A stretch of 64,000 nt of DNA from Burkholderia sp. BCC1644 (lineage in GTDB: Bacteria > Pseudomonadota > Gammaproteobacteria > Burkholderiales > Burkholderiaceae): the NCBI RefSeq assembly GCF_902833225.1, contig NZ_CADFEI010000003.1, positions 62,001 through 126,000 on the forward strand, written 5' to 3'. Positions 42,784 to 50,793 of the stretch are shown piece by piece. The translations under genes were made by a program, and so were the position numbers. Position 1 is the stretch's first letter. Each line of letters starts with the position of its first letter. Below the pieces are notes generated by a model that did no database searches, was not told where the DNA came from, and saw nothing but the letters and a program-made list of their open reading frames with translations.

Positions 42784-44712
42784 TCAACGATCGGTGGACT
42801 CGGGGGCCGCGCTCACGTGCGCAACCTGCGCCCGCGCTGCTGCCGGGATCCGGTGGTTGAGCCGCGCCGCCGGCCGGGCCGGCGCGTCGGGGCCGGCCGC
42901 CGCGAGACGCGCGGCGGTGGCCTCGATGTGCGCGATGCGGGCCGCGTTCGACGTGTCGGACAGCGGTGCGGTGGCGACCACCGGCGCGGGCACCTTCTGC
43001 GGCTCGGCCAGCACCGGCGGTTGCGCATCGGTGCCTTGCGGCGCGCGCGGTGCGGGCAGCGCGGCGGCCGGGCCGACGGGCGCTTCCGATTGCGGCGCCG
43101 GTGCGGGGGCCGGCGCCTGGGCCGGTGCCTGCGGTGCGGCTGCTGCGCCGTTCGCGGGTTGCGCGCCTGCCTTGCGAACCCCGCCGCGGCCTTCCATGTT
43201 GCCGGTCGCATACACGTCGACTTCGTTCGGCTTCGAGAAGCTGTCGGTCGGCAGTGCGACGTCCGCGGTCTGCAGCGGCTTCACCAGGTGCGGCGTGATC
43301 AGGAAGATCAGCTCGGTGCGGTCCTGCTGGAACGACGTGCTGCGGAACAGCGCGCCGAGCACCGGCACTTCGCCGACACCCGGGATCGCCTTCAGCGCAC
43401 CGGTCGCGTTGTCCTTGATCAGCCCGCCGATCGCGAACGATTCGCCGTCGCCCATCTGCACCGTCGTCGACGCGCGTCGTGTCGTGATCAGCGGCAGGAT
43501 CGACGTGCCGCCGATGTTGGTCGCGCTCAGCGTGACGCCCGTCTGCGACAGCTCCGACACTTCCGGCGCGACCTTCAGGCTGATCCGGCCGTTCGAGAGC
43601 ACCGTCGGCGTGAACTTCAGCGCGACGCCGAACTCCTCTTCCTGCAGCGTGATCGACGACGTGCCGTTGCCGCTGCTTTGCGGGATCGGGATGAAGATCT
43701 TGCCGCCCGCGAGGAAGGTCGCCTCCTGGCCGCTGATCGTCACGAGATTCGGCTCCGCGAGGATCTTGACGAGGTTGTCGGTGTTCTGCGCGTCGGCCGA
43801 GATGCTGAACGGCTTGTTGTTCGCCTTGTTGAAGACGGCCCCGCTGGCGACGCCCGCGAGCAGGTTGCTGACCAGCGCGCCGCTCCACGAACCGAACCCG
43901 CCCTGGATGTTGAACGCGCTGCCCATCTGGTTGATCAGCGTCTTCGACACCTCGGCCACCTTCACCTCGAGCATCACCTGCTGCGGCGACGTGACGTTGA
44001 GCATGTTCAGCACGCCGCCGCCGCCCTTGCCGCCCGCGGCGGGATCGCCGGCGCTGTCGCCGTAGGCGCGTGCGATCTGCACGGCCTGCTGCGCGGCCTG
44101 CGAGCTCGACACGGTGCCCGCCAGCACGATCGTGCCGGCCGCGGTCGACACGTGGATGTCGCGCTCGTTCGGCATCAGTTGCAGCAGCGACGCCTGCAGG
44201 CCGCCCGCATCCGCGCCGACCGCGACGTCGATCACGCGGCACGCCCCGCTCTTGCCCTGCACGATCATGTTGGTCGTGCCGACTGCGAGCCCGAGGATGT
44301 ACAGCGTCTGCGGCGACACCATCGTGGCCTGCGCGACGGCCGGATTGCCGATCGTCCGATTGCGGACCGGCTCCGGCATCGGCACCAGCAGCGACTTGCC
44401 GAGCGGCACGCTGACGCTGGTCGACTCGCGCACGGCGCCGACGCAGTTCGGCCCGCGCAGCGGCCCTGCCGAAGCGGCGGGCGCGGCGGCCGGTACCGGC
44501 GCCATGCTGATCGTCATCTGCATCGGCCCCTTGCCGACCGCGGCCGGCGCGCTGGCGCCGCCCTTCGTCAGCACGGCCGACTCGACGCCTTCCTGCGCGA
44601 GTGCGCCATAAACGGTCAGCCATCCCGAACAGAGGATCGCGGCCATCATCGTGCCCCGTGCGACGCGCGTCCGCAGTGGGCCGGTACCTGTGCATTGCGG
44701 TTTGATCTTCAT
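42784..44712 (-). CDS. rcpA: Tad pilus secretin RcpA/CpaC
   Basis: A 642-residue outer-membrane secretin. A signal peptide ends near GALAQEG. The N-terminal pilus-assembly domain has VPLGKSLLVPMPEPVRNRTIGNPAVAQAT, a BON-like segment follows (ANEC), and then the secretin homology with EVSELSQTGVTLSATNIGGTS and a C-terminal RTELIFLITPHLVKPL. A roughly 120-residue Ala/Pro-rich tail is added after the secretin domain, longer than in many CpaC proteins. It forms the outer-membrane pore for the pilus. Confidence 0.93.
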   Translation of the reverse strand: MKIKPQCTGTGPLRTRVARGTMMAAILCSGWLTVYGALAQEGVESAVLTKGGASAPAAVGKGPMQMTISMAPVPAAAPAASAGPLRGPNCVGAVRESTSVSVPLGKSLLVPMPEPVRNRTIGNPAVAQATMVSPQTLYILGLAVGTTNMIVQGKSGACRVIDVAVGADAGGLQASLLQLMPNERDIHVSTAAGTIVLAGTVSSSQAAQQAVQIARAYGDSAGDPAAGGKGGGGVLNMLNVTSPQQVMLEVKVAEVSKTLINQMGSAFNIQGGFGSWSGALVSNLLAGVASGAVFNKANNKPFSISADAQNTDNLVKILAEPNLVTISGQEATFLAGGKIFIPIPQSSGNGTSSITLQEEEFGVALKFTPTVLSNGRISLKVAPEVSELSQTGVTLSATNIGGTSILPLITTRRASTTVQMGDGESFAIGGLIKDNATGALKAIPGVGEVPVLGALFRSTSFQQDRTELIFLITPHLVKPLQTADVALPTDSFSKPNEVDVYATGNMEGRGGVRKAGAQPANGAAAAPQAPAQAPAPAPAPQSEAPVGPAAALPAPRAPQGTDAQPPVLAEPQKVPAPVVATAPLSDTSNAARIAHIEATAARLAAAGPDAPARPAARLNHRIPAAARAQVAHVSAAPESTDR

Positions 44713-44732
44713 TTCGTCTGATCCCCCGAGAG

Positions 44733-44786
44733 ACCGGCGCCGTGCCGGTTATCGACTTCCAAGGCCGCCGCGCCTGGCCGGCGGCC
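44733..44786 (-). other. Intercistronic hairpins upstream of the secretin gene
   Basis: In the 104-bp gap between cpaB and the secretin gene, GGCCGCCG (44763-44770) pairs with CGGCGGCC (44779-44786) around an 8-nt loop. ACCGGC (44733-44738) pairs with GCCGGT (44744-44749). Together they could tune expression or mRNA stability inside the operon. Confidence 0.35.
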
Positions 44787-44816
44787 GATCTGTTTATCTG
44801 GCTGGTTTGATCTGTT

Positions 44817-45656
44817 TCAGAAACACTCGACGCTGCCCTTCACGCCCGTCAGCACGCCGACGCAGTCGCGCCGCACTTCCGGCGCTGCGTGCGATGCGAC
44901 GTGCACGCGTACCGGCCGCACGTGTGCGGGAGCCGGCGGCGCTTCGGGCACGGGTTCCTTGCCGAGCAGCGTCAGCTTGGTCGCGCCATCGGTGTTCAGC
45001 GTCTTCTGGTCGACCTGGTTGCGCAGCACGAGCGACAGCGTGCCGACGCTGCGCGCGAGGTCGAGCCGTTCGGCCTGGTCGGGCGTGACTTCCAGCGTCA
45101 CCGCGTTGACGACCTTCGGTGCGGTGTCGTCACGGCTGACCTGCTGCGCGACGGCCAGCACGAGGATGTGCTCGAGCACGATCTTGGAGATGCTCTGCCC
45201 GTCGGTCTTGCCCTGCTGTTCCTGCGTGTTGACGATCACGTCGACGTAGTTGCCCGGCAGCGCGAAGCCCGCGACGCCGACCACGTCGTTCACGCGCACC
45301 GTGATCGCGCGGCTGCCGTCGGCGATGACCGCGGACAGCCCGCCCTTGGTGCCGACCGGCGCGAGCTTCGACTCGATCACCGGCTCGCCGCGCGACAGGC
45401 TGGTGCGCACGACGCGCCCTTCAAGGGCCTTCGTATCGGTGAACGCGCCGGTCGGCACGCTGCCCGACGGCCAGCTGACCATGTGGATCTGGTTCGGCCC
45501 GAGCGGTTCGCCCAGGTTCAGGTCGGTGGTGGCGACCGCGACCGGCGTCACCGAGCTCGTGGATGTCTGCACCAGCCAGTGGGACGCGAACACGACCGCG
45601 GCAAGACCCGCGACCATCGCGACGACCAGCATCAAGACCGCTCGACTGTTTTTCAT
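44817..45656 (-). CDS. rcpC: Tad pilus assembly protein RcpC/CpaB
   Basis: A 279-residue protein with an N-terminal membrane anchor (VLMLVVAMVAGLAAVVFASHWLV), an SAF domain (VAVATTDLNLGEPLGPNQIHMVSWP) and a CpaB C-terminal domain (ITVRVNDVVGVAGFALPGNYVDV). The start at 45656 is supported by GAGGAGC 9 nt upstream. It functions in the periplasm with the secretin. Confidence 0.92.
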   Translation of the reverse strand: MKNSRAVLMLVVAMVAGLAAVVFASHWLVQTSTSSVTPVAVATTDLNLGEPLGPNQIHMVSWPSGSVPTGAFTDTKALEGRVVRTSLSRGEPVIESKLAPVGTKGGLSAVIADGSRAITVRVNDVVGVAGFALPGNYVDVIVNTQEQQGKTDGQSISKIVLEHILVLAVAQQVSRDDTAPKVVNAVTLEVTPDQAERLDLARSVGTLSLVLRNQVDQKTLNTDGATKLTLLGKEPVPEAPPAPAHVRPVRVHVASHAAPEVRRDCVGVLTGVKGSVECF

Positions 45657-45691
45657 GGCAATGCTCCTCGACGAATCGTGAAAGAAACCGC

Positions 45692-47092
45692 TCAACCGGT
45701 GACGAACGTACGGCCCCCGCGCTCGACGGGCGGCGGATGGCTGCCGTCCCGTTCAGGCGCTGCGCCGAAATAACTCGCCCACGCGTCGTACAGCGCGTCG
45801 TGCGTCACTTCGGGCGGATCGCCGCGGTAACGCGCGCCGGCGGCCACGAGGCGCAGCAGGTCCGCCGGAAAGCACGCGAGAAACGCCTTGCCGGTCGGCA
45901 GGTGCAGCCGATGCAGCAGGTAGTCGAAGGCATCGCTCGCCGAGACGAGTCCGAGCGATGCGCAGGCCGCGTTGTATACGGCGCGGTAATCGTCGATCGA
46001 CATCGCGCCGACGTGCAGCTTCGAGCCGAGGCGGCGCAGGAACGCGTCGTCGCAGAACTGCTCGGGCGACAGGTTGCTCGAGAACACCGGCCAGACATCG
46101 AACGGCATCACGAAACGGTTGCCGGATTCGAGCGTCATGAAATCGACGCCGCGGTCGAGCGGACGCAGCCAGCGATTGAGCAGGTCGCGCGGCTCGACGC
46201 GCTGGCGGCCGAGATCGTCGATGACGTACATGCCCATGTTGGCTTTCATGTGCGGCGGCGCCTGGTAGAAGCCGGAGGCTTCATCGCGGCGCAGGTCGAG
46301 TTCCTCGAGCGTCAGCTCGCCGCCCGACATCACGACCGGCCGACGGCACAGGCGCCAGCGGCGATCGATCGACCGGCCGCCGGACTGGGCGTCCGCATCG
46401 ACATGCACGAGCGGGTCGTAGATCTGGATCACTTCGCCGGCCGCGCAGATCGCGTACGGCACCGGCACGCGGCCGTGCATCAGCGAGCCGAGCCGTTCGG
46501 CGAGGAAGGTCTTGCCGCTGCCGGCCGGGCCGTAGATCAGCAGCGGACGGCCCGCGTTCAGCGCCGCGGCCGCCGCATCGAGCACCGACGTGTCGATCAC
46601 GATTCCTTCGAACGCGGCCCACACGTCGCTCTGGCCGATGTGCAGCGCGCGGACCGAATGCGCGTTCACGCATTTGAGATACGCGTCGAGCGTCACCGGT
46701 GCGGGCCCGCTGTAGCCGCTGCGTTCCCGTTCCTCCAGCGCGAGCACGCGGCCCGCGTCGGTCAGGCGGAACGTCACGTCGAGATCGGTCGCGCCGCGAT
46801 GCGTCAGTTCGACGAGATGCTCGCGCACCAGGAACGCAAACACGTCGTCGAGCACCGCGAGCGGCAGGCAGTGCCGCTCGACCAGGTCGCCGTACGACGG
46901 GCGGCCGAGCATCAGCGTCGACTTCAGCACGAGCCCGGCGACGAACGTCATGCTCAGCCCGGTTTCCTCGAGCGTGCGCGGCGCGGCCGGCAACTGCGTA
47001 CCCAGTTTCGTATGGGCTTCCCGCGACGGCAACGGGTCGGGCAGGTGCGCCACCTGCGCGTCGCGTCTCGGTTCGGTGTGATTCGTGTTCAT
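45692..47092 (-). CDS. Tad-locus AAA-type ATPase of unknown role
   Basis: A 466-residue protein. The first 170 or so residues look like a winged-helix/regulatory region (RPSYGDLVERHCLPLAVLDDVFAFLVREHLVELT, FRLTDAGRVLALEE). The ATPase core has Walker A GPAGSGKT and Walker B MYVIDDLG, then a FSSNLSPEQFCDDAFLRRLGSKLHVG segment resembling sensor and arginine-finger regions of MoxR-like ATPases. It lies between tadV and cpaB and does not correspond to any classical Tad gene I know. It may be a lineage-specific remodelling or regulatory ATPase. Confidence 0.75.
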   Translation of the reverse strand: MNTNHTEPRRDAQVAHLPDPLPSREAHTKLGTQLPAAPRTLEETGLSMTFVAGLVLKSTLMLGRPSYGDLVERHCLPLAVLDDVFAFLVREHLVELTHRGATDLDVTFRLTDAGRVLALEERERSGYSGPAPVTLDAYLKCVNAHSVRALHIGQSDVWAAFEGIVIDTSVLDAAAAALNAGRPLLIYGPAGSGKTFLAERLGSLMHGRVPVPYAICAAGEVIQIYDPLVHVDADAQSGGRSIDRRWRLCRRPVVMSGGELTLEELDLRRDEASGFYQAPPHMKANMGMYVIDDLGRQRVEPRDLLNRWLRPLDRGVDFMTLESGNRFVMPFDVWPVFSSNLSPEQFCDDAFLRRLGSKLHVGAMSIDDYRAVYNAACASLGLVSASDAFDYLLHRLHLPTGKAFLACFPADLLRLVAAGARYRGDPPEVTHDALYDAWASYFGAAPERDGSHPPPVERGGRTFVTG

Positions 47093-47124
47093 GATCGCTC
47101 CGTCCTCGTTGCTTGTTCGTCGCG

Positions 47125-47664
47125 CTATGCGCACGACACGAACAACATGCCCAGCGTGCCGGCCGCGATCGCCACGCCATACGGCAGCGTGCCGACCGAT
47201 GCGATTTCCACGGAGCCGCCGGCGGCCTCCGCGTGCGCTCCCTGCGAACGACGCGCGATCAGCGCGCGGACGTTCGCCCACATCTGGCGCATCCGGCCGC
47301 GCAGCAGCGCGAACGCGATGGCGCCGATCCCGCCGGCCAGGAACGTGGCCAGCACGATGTAGAACGTCATTTCCGCCCCGACCCATGCGCCGATCGCGAG
47401 CATCAGCTTCACGTCGCCGGCCGCCATCCCGCGCAACAGGTAGAACGGCAACAGCAGTCCGAAGCCGGTCGCTGCCCCTGCGAGCCACCCGAGTGCGCCG
47501 GCGAGGACGCCGTGCAGCATGCACTGCGCGACCAGCGCGCCGACGAGCCCGACCGCGACGAGGCGGTTCGGAATGCGGCGGGTTGCGATGTCCGTGCTGG
47601 CCGCGGCGACGGCGAGCAGCGTCACGCACAACGGGACCGGGTAAGGCGGCGCAACAGGTAACAT
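47125..47664 (-). CDS. tadV: Prepilin peptidase TadV/CpaA
   Basis: A 179-residue polytopic membrane aspartyl protease. The first catalytic aspartate is in STDIATRRIPN and the second in the GMAAGDVKLMLAIGAW motif (GxGD-type). It cleaves the leader of Flp prepilins and the TadE/F pseudopilins. It follows the third pilin gene by 28 bp. Confidence 0.9.
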   Translation of the reverse strand: MLPVAPPYPVPLCVTLLAVAAASTDIATRRIPNRLVAVGLVGALVAQCMLHGVLAGALGWLAGAATGFGLLLPFYLLRGMAAGDVKLMLAIGAWVGAEMTFYIVLATFLAGGIGAIAFALLRGRMRQMWANVRALIARRSQGAHAEAAGGSVEIASVGTLPYGVAIAAGTLGMLFVSCA

Positions 47665-47692
47665 GGCGAACCTCTCGGATCGAATCGTCGAA

Positions 47693-47899
47693 TCAGGAAA
47701 CCAACGCCAGCGCGGTGGTGACCGCAGCCGTCACGGCCGCTGCAATCACCTCGTACGTGTCGGCAAGCGAGCCTTTCAGGGTGACGACGCTGCCCAGCAC
47801 TGCGGTGGCGAACATCGCCGCGAGCAACGCATATTCGATCGACGTCACGCCCAGCTCGTCGACGATCCAGCGATAGACGGCACGCATCGTGGCTTGCAT
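47693..47899 (-). CDS. Flp-family pilin, divergent third copy
   Basis: A 68-residue prepilin. It has the Flp signature VTSIEYALLAAMFATAVLGSV after a short leader ending in ELG, with the E and Y at the Flp positions. The C-terminal half (KGSLADTYEVIAAAVTAAVTTALALVS) is unlike the other two pilins, so it may be a minor pilin or a start unit. It sits next to tadV. Ribosome site not strong. Confidence 0.85.
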   Translation of the reverse strand: MQATMRAVYRWIVDELGVTSIEYALLAAMFATAVLGSVVTLKGSLADTYEVIAAAVTAAVTTALALVS

Positions 47900-47934
47900 G
47901 ATGGTCTCCGGTTCCAGGTTGATCAGATGGCCGG

Positions 47935-47968
47935 GGACGGCTCGAGCACTGCACCGGCCGAGCCGTCC
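47935..47968 (-). other. Perfect 10-bp hairpin between pilin 2 and pilin 3
   Basis: GGACGGCTCG (47935-47944) pairs perfectly with CGAGCCGTCC (47959-47968) around a 14-nt loop, 13 nt after the stop of the second pilin gene. There is no U-run, so it is more likely an attenuator or 3'-end stabiliser than a full terminator. It would allow more pilin mRNA than assembly-protein mRNA. Confidence 0.55.
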
Positions 47969-47981
47969 GCGGCACGGTCCA

Positions 47982-48173
47982 TCAGATACCGGCGACCGCG
48001 GAATCGAGGTCGGCCGCGATCGTGCTGAACACGGTCTTCAGGTCCTTCCCGATGGTCGACAGCGCGAGGATGATGCCGACTGCGATCAGTGCGGCGATCA
48101 GGCCGTATTCGATGGCGGTCACGCCGTCTTCGTCGCGAATGAAACGGCCGGCTTGTTGAATGAACTTGGACAT
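47982..48173 (-). CDS. flp: Flp-family type IVb pilin
   Basis: A 63-residue major-pilin candidate. A leader ends EDG, cleavage before VTAIEYGLIAALIAVGI, which has the invariant Glu-Tyr of Flp pilins. It ends DLKTVFSTIAADLDSAVAGI, identical to the C terminus of the first pilin. AAAGGAGA lies 8 nt upstream of the ATG at 48173. It probably forms the pilus fibre with the first copy. Confidence 0.92.
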   Translation of the reverse strand: MSKFIQQAGRFIRDEDGVTAIEYGLIAALIAVGIILALSTIGKDLKTVFSTIAADLDSAVAGI

Positions 48174-48275
48174 GATGAATCTCCTTTCGTGGTGACTTTC
48201 AAAACCCTCGCGTACCGGCTGGTCGGATGACCGTGCATCGATACGTCCAGGCAGGTTGTTGATGCCGTGTGGTGC

Positions 48276-48305
48276 CGACGAACGATTCGGACGAGCCGTT
48301 CGTCG
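48276..48305 (-). other. Perfect 9-bp hairpin between pilin 1 and pilin 2
   Basis: CGACGAACG (48276-48284) pairs perfectly with CGTTCGTCG (48297-48305) around a 12-nt loop, 9 nt after the first pilin stop. The layout matches the hairpin after pilin 2. Confidence 0.55.
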
Positions 48306-48314
48306 TACCGTCCA

Positions 48315-48506
48315 TCAGATGCCTGCTACCGCCGAGTCCAGATCCGCGGCGATCGTGCTGAACACGGTCTTCAGATCCGTACCGATCGTCGTCAACGCAA
48401 CGACGATGCCGATCGCGATCAGCGCGGCGATCAGGCCGTATTCAATGGCCGTCACGCCGTCCTGATCCTGAGCGAACCAGGCGATCTTTTCGATGATTCT
48501 TGACAT
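48315..48506 (-). CDS. flp: Flp-family type IVb pilin (first gene of tad locus)
   Basis: A 63-residue prepilin. A leader ends QDG, then VTAIEYGLIAALIAIGIVVA and the same 20-residue C terminus as the second pilin. I chose the ATG at 48506 because AAGGAGA lies 7 nt upstream; the frame can start at 48512. It is the promoter-proximal gene, consistent with major-pilin expression. Confidence 0.92.
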   Translation of the reverse strand: MSRIIEKIAWFAQDQDGVTAIEYGLIAALIAIGIVVALTTIGTDLKTVFSTIAADLDSAVAGI

Positions 48507-49554
48507 GAGCATTCTCCTTTCGGACTGCTATGAAATACCCTTCGTCGGTCAAGACGTCGGGGGTGGGCACCACCGGCACTACACGAAAAATCGGAACGCG
48601 ACGCTCAGCTGCGGGAACGGGGATGCACACCCGTGTCCGTGCGAACGGGAATCAGTGAAGCGGAGCGCGAGAGAGGCGTGTACGGTGCGACCAGCCGGAT
48701 GAACCGGGCTTGTCGACGGACCGGAACGGCACGACGGCCGTTCGACGCATGGAATTCAATTGAACGGGAAATGAACTCCCGGCAAATCCGCAATGTGTCT
48801 TTAACGCGGCTTGCGATCCGCGATGTGCTGTGGTCTTTCATTTTTATTCCCCATGTGCTGCCATGCCGATTTCTTATTGCCCTGAAGATTCCGGGTCTGG
48901 TTGGTCGATCGACGACTGATATCGCGGTTCATCGGCCTGGCGCTGCGTGTTCCCCGACGCGCTCCGGTCATTTTTTCCGCTGACTCCGCAGCCGGTTCCA
49001 TGTGTCTGTTTTCGGAACCGCCCGGTCGTCACATCGTCGACTGCCGTGCCAACGCTTACGCAAAGAGCAGGCCATCCCGAGTGAAATCACGGCGTATCAA
49101 GGGTTCCGGCGATTCCCCCCTTCCCCGGCCAACGGTGCGATGCCCGAAATGTTTCAAATCTGAACGGCCCGCGGCGGCCGGCGCGGCCGGTCGGAATGCC
49201 CGCCGCCGCGCTGCACAAAGGGCGGAAAAAATTTCGTCGGGACTTTCCCGGACGCGGCACGCCGGTCCCGCGCCGTGCGTTCGGCGGGATGCAACGCCGG
49301 CGAAAATCGCGGAATGTTTCAAGCCAGAAACACGAAACCCGACCGCACGGATTTCTCATACCTGAAAACGCGGTTTTCAAGCCCGTCACTCGACAATCTC
49401 AATACCGGCTTTCAGTGCGTGGTTTGCATCACGCGATTTTTTCTTCAACAATGAATTCACCGGACAACGCCGTTTCAACGCGATTCGATCCGCAGGCACG
49501 ACAACATCAAACGGCTGCGACAGACCACGCAGCCACTACGACAAACGGGGCATC
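48507..49554. promoter_or_regulatory. 1-kb divergent regulatory region between tad and glycosyltransferase operons
   Basis: No gene is convincing here. On the minus strand TTGACC (48552-48547) with TAGCAG 16 bp further on is a weak candidate for the flp promoter. A perfect palindrome, TGAAAAC-GCG-GTTTTCA, lies at 49363-49379, nearer the plus-strand operon. The middle (48700-49350) is less GC-rich and unstructured. The length of the region suggests complex control of the pilus. Confidence 0.45.
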
Positions 49555-50793
49555 ATGTACACAGCCAATCGTGAAACGCGCGATCGCGCCATACGCTGCG
49601 CTCAATGGCTGACAGCGGACCGGATCATTCCGTACAGCTGCATCATGCTGCTGCTCTTCGTCGCATTGGTGGTCGTGTGGGGCGTCGTGACCGACGGCTT
49701 CACATCGAACACCACCGCCCGTCCGGGCACCGACTTCTCGGTCTTCTGGACTGCATCCCATCTCGTGTTGCAAGGCCATGCCGCATCGGCCTACGACCCT
49801 TCGTCATTCGTGCGGGCCGAGTTCGCGCACTTCGGTGCGTATCTGCAAAACCGGCCGCTCCCCTGGCTCTATCCGCCGACGATGCTGCTGTTCATCGCCC
49901 CGGTTGCCCTCGTGCCTTTCCTGCCCGCTTACTTCCTCTTTTTCGCGGGCAGTCTTTTATGCTATGCGTTCGCCGTCTCGCGGTTGTCGGGATTGCGCGC
50001 GCATCTTCCCGTGCCGCGCGCCGCGGCGCTCGTCGTGGTCGCGTACTCGGCCGTGTGCATGTCCGCGCTGTTCGGACAGAACAGCATCCTGACGGCCGGC
50101 CTCGCCGCGCTTGCACTGCACCTGCTCGGCAAGCGCCCCGTCGTGGCCGGCGTGCTGATCGGGTTGCTCGCGATCAAGCCGCAACTGGCCGTGGTGTTCC
50201 CGTTCGTGCTGATCGCGACGCGTGCGTGGCGCACGTTCGCGGCGGCGGCGATCAGCGCGACGCTGTTCGCGGCGGCGGGCGTCGCACTGGCCGGCCCGGC
50301 CGCGCTGCACGGGTTGTCTCATGCCATGTCGACGGTGCGCGAGCAGCATTTCATGCTCGCGTCGTACTGGCTCGCATCGCCGACGCCGTTCGCCGCGTTG
50401 CGGCTCGCAGGCGCACCGGTGGCCGCCGCGCTCGCCGCGCAGGCAGCCGTCGCGCTGCTCGCGATCGCCGCGGCCGTCAGCGTGTGGCGCCGTACGCGCG
50501 ACATGCGCCTGCGCGGTGCGGTGCTGGCGGTCGCCACGCTGCTGACGACACCGTATCTGTGGAACTACGAACTGACGTGGCTCGGCATCGCGGTCTTCTG
50601 CCTGATCGCGCACGGACTCGACGAAGGCTGGCTGCCGGGCGACCAGGGCATCCTCGTGCTCGCGTGGCTGCTGCCGATCTTCGAGATGCTGAACCGGCTG
50701 ATGAAGCTGCCGCAGGTCGGGCCGATCGTGCTGCTCGCGGTGCTGTTCGTCGTCGTGCGCCGCACGGCGCTTGCATCCGGGAGCGCACGATGA
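49555..50793 (+). CDS. Polytopic membrane glycosyltransferase (GT87/DUF2029-like)
   Basis: A 412-residue integral membrane protein with about ten helices. The FSVFWTASHLVLQGHAASAYDP segment and LPWLYPPTMLLF are typical of the DUF2029/GT87 family, which transfers sugars from polyprenyl-phosphate donors, and the aspartate after the first helix (GTDFSVFW) is the likely catalytic residue. It overlaps the next gene by ATGA. The acceptor is not known. Confidence 0.85.
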   Translation: MYTANRETRDRAIRCAQWLTADRIIPYSCIMLLLFVALVVVWGVVTDGFTSNTTARPGTDFSVFWTASHLVLQGHAASAYDPSSFVRAEFAHFGAYLQNRPLPWLYPPTMLLFIAPVALVPFLPAYFLFFAGSLLCYAFAVSRLSGLRAHLPVPRAAALVVVAYSAVCMSALFGQNSILTAGLAALALHLLGKRPVVAGVLIGLLAIKPQLAVVFPFVLIATRAWRTFAAAAISATLFAAAGVALAGPAALHGLSHAMSTVREQHFMLASYWLASPTPFAALRLAGAPVAAALAAQAAVALLAIAAAVSVWRRTRDMRLRGAVLAVATLLTTPYLWNYELTWLGIAVFCLIAHGLDEGWLPGDQGILVLAWLLPIFEMLNRLMKLPQVGPIVLLAVLFVVVRRTALASGSAR

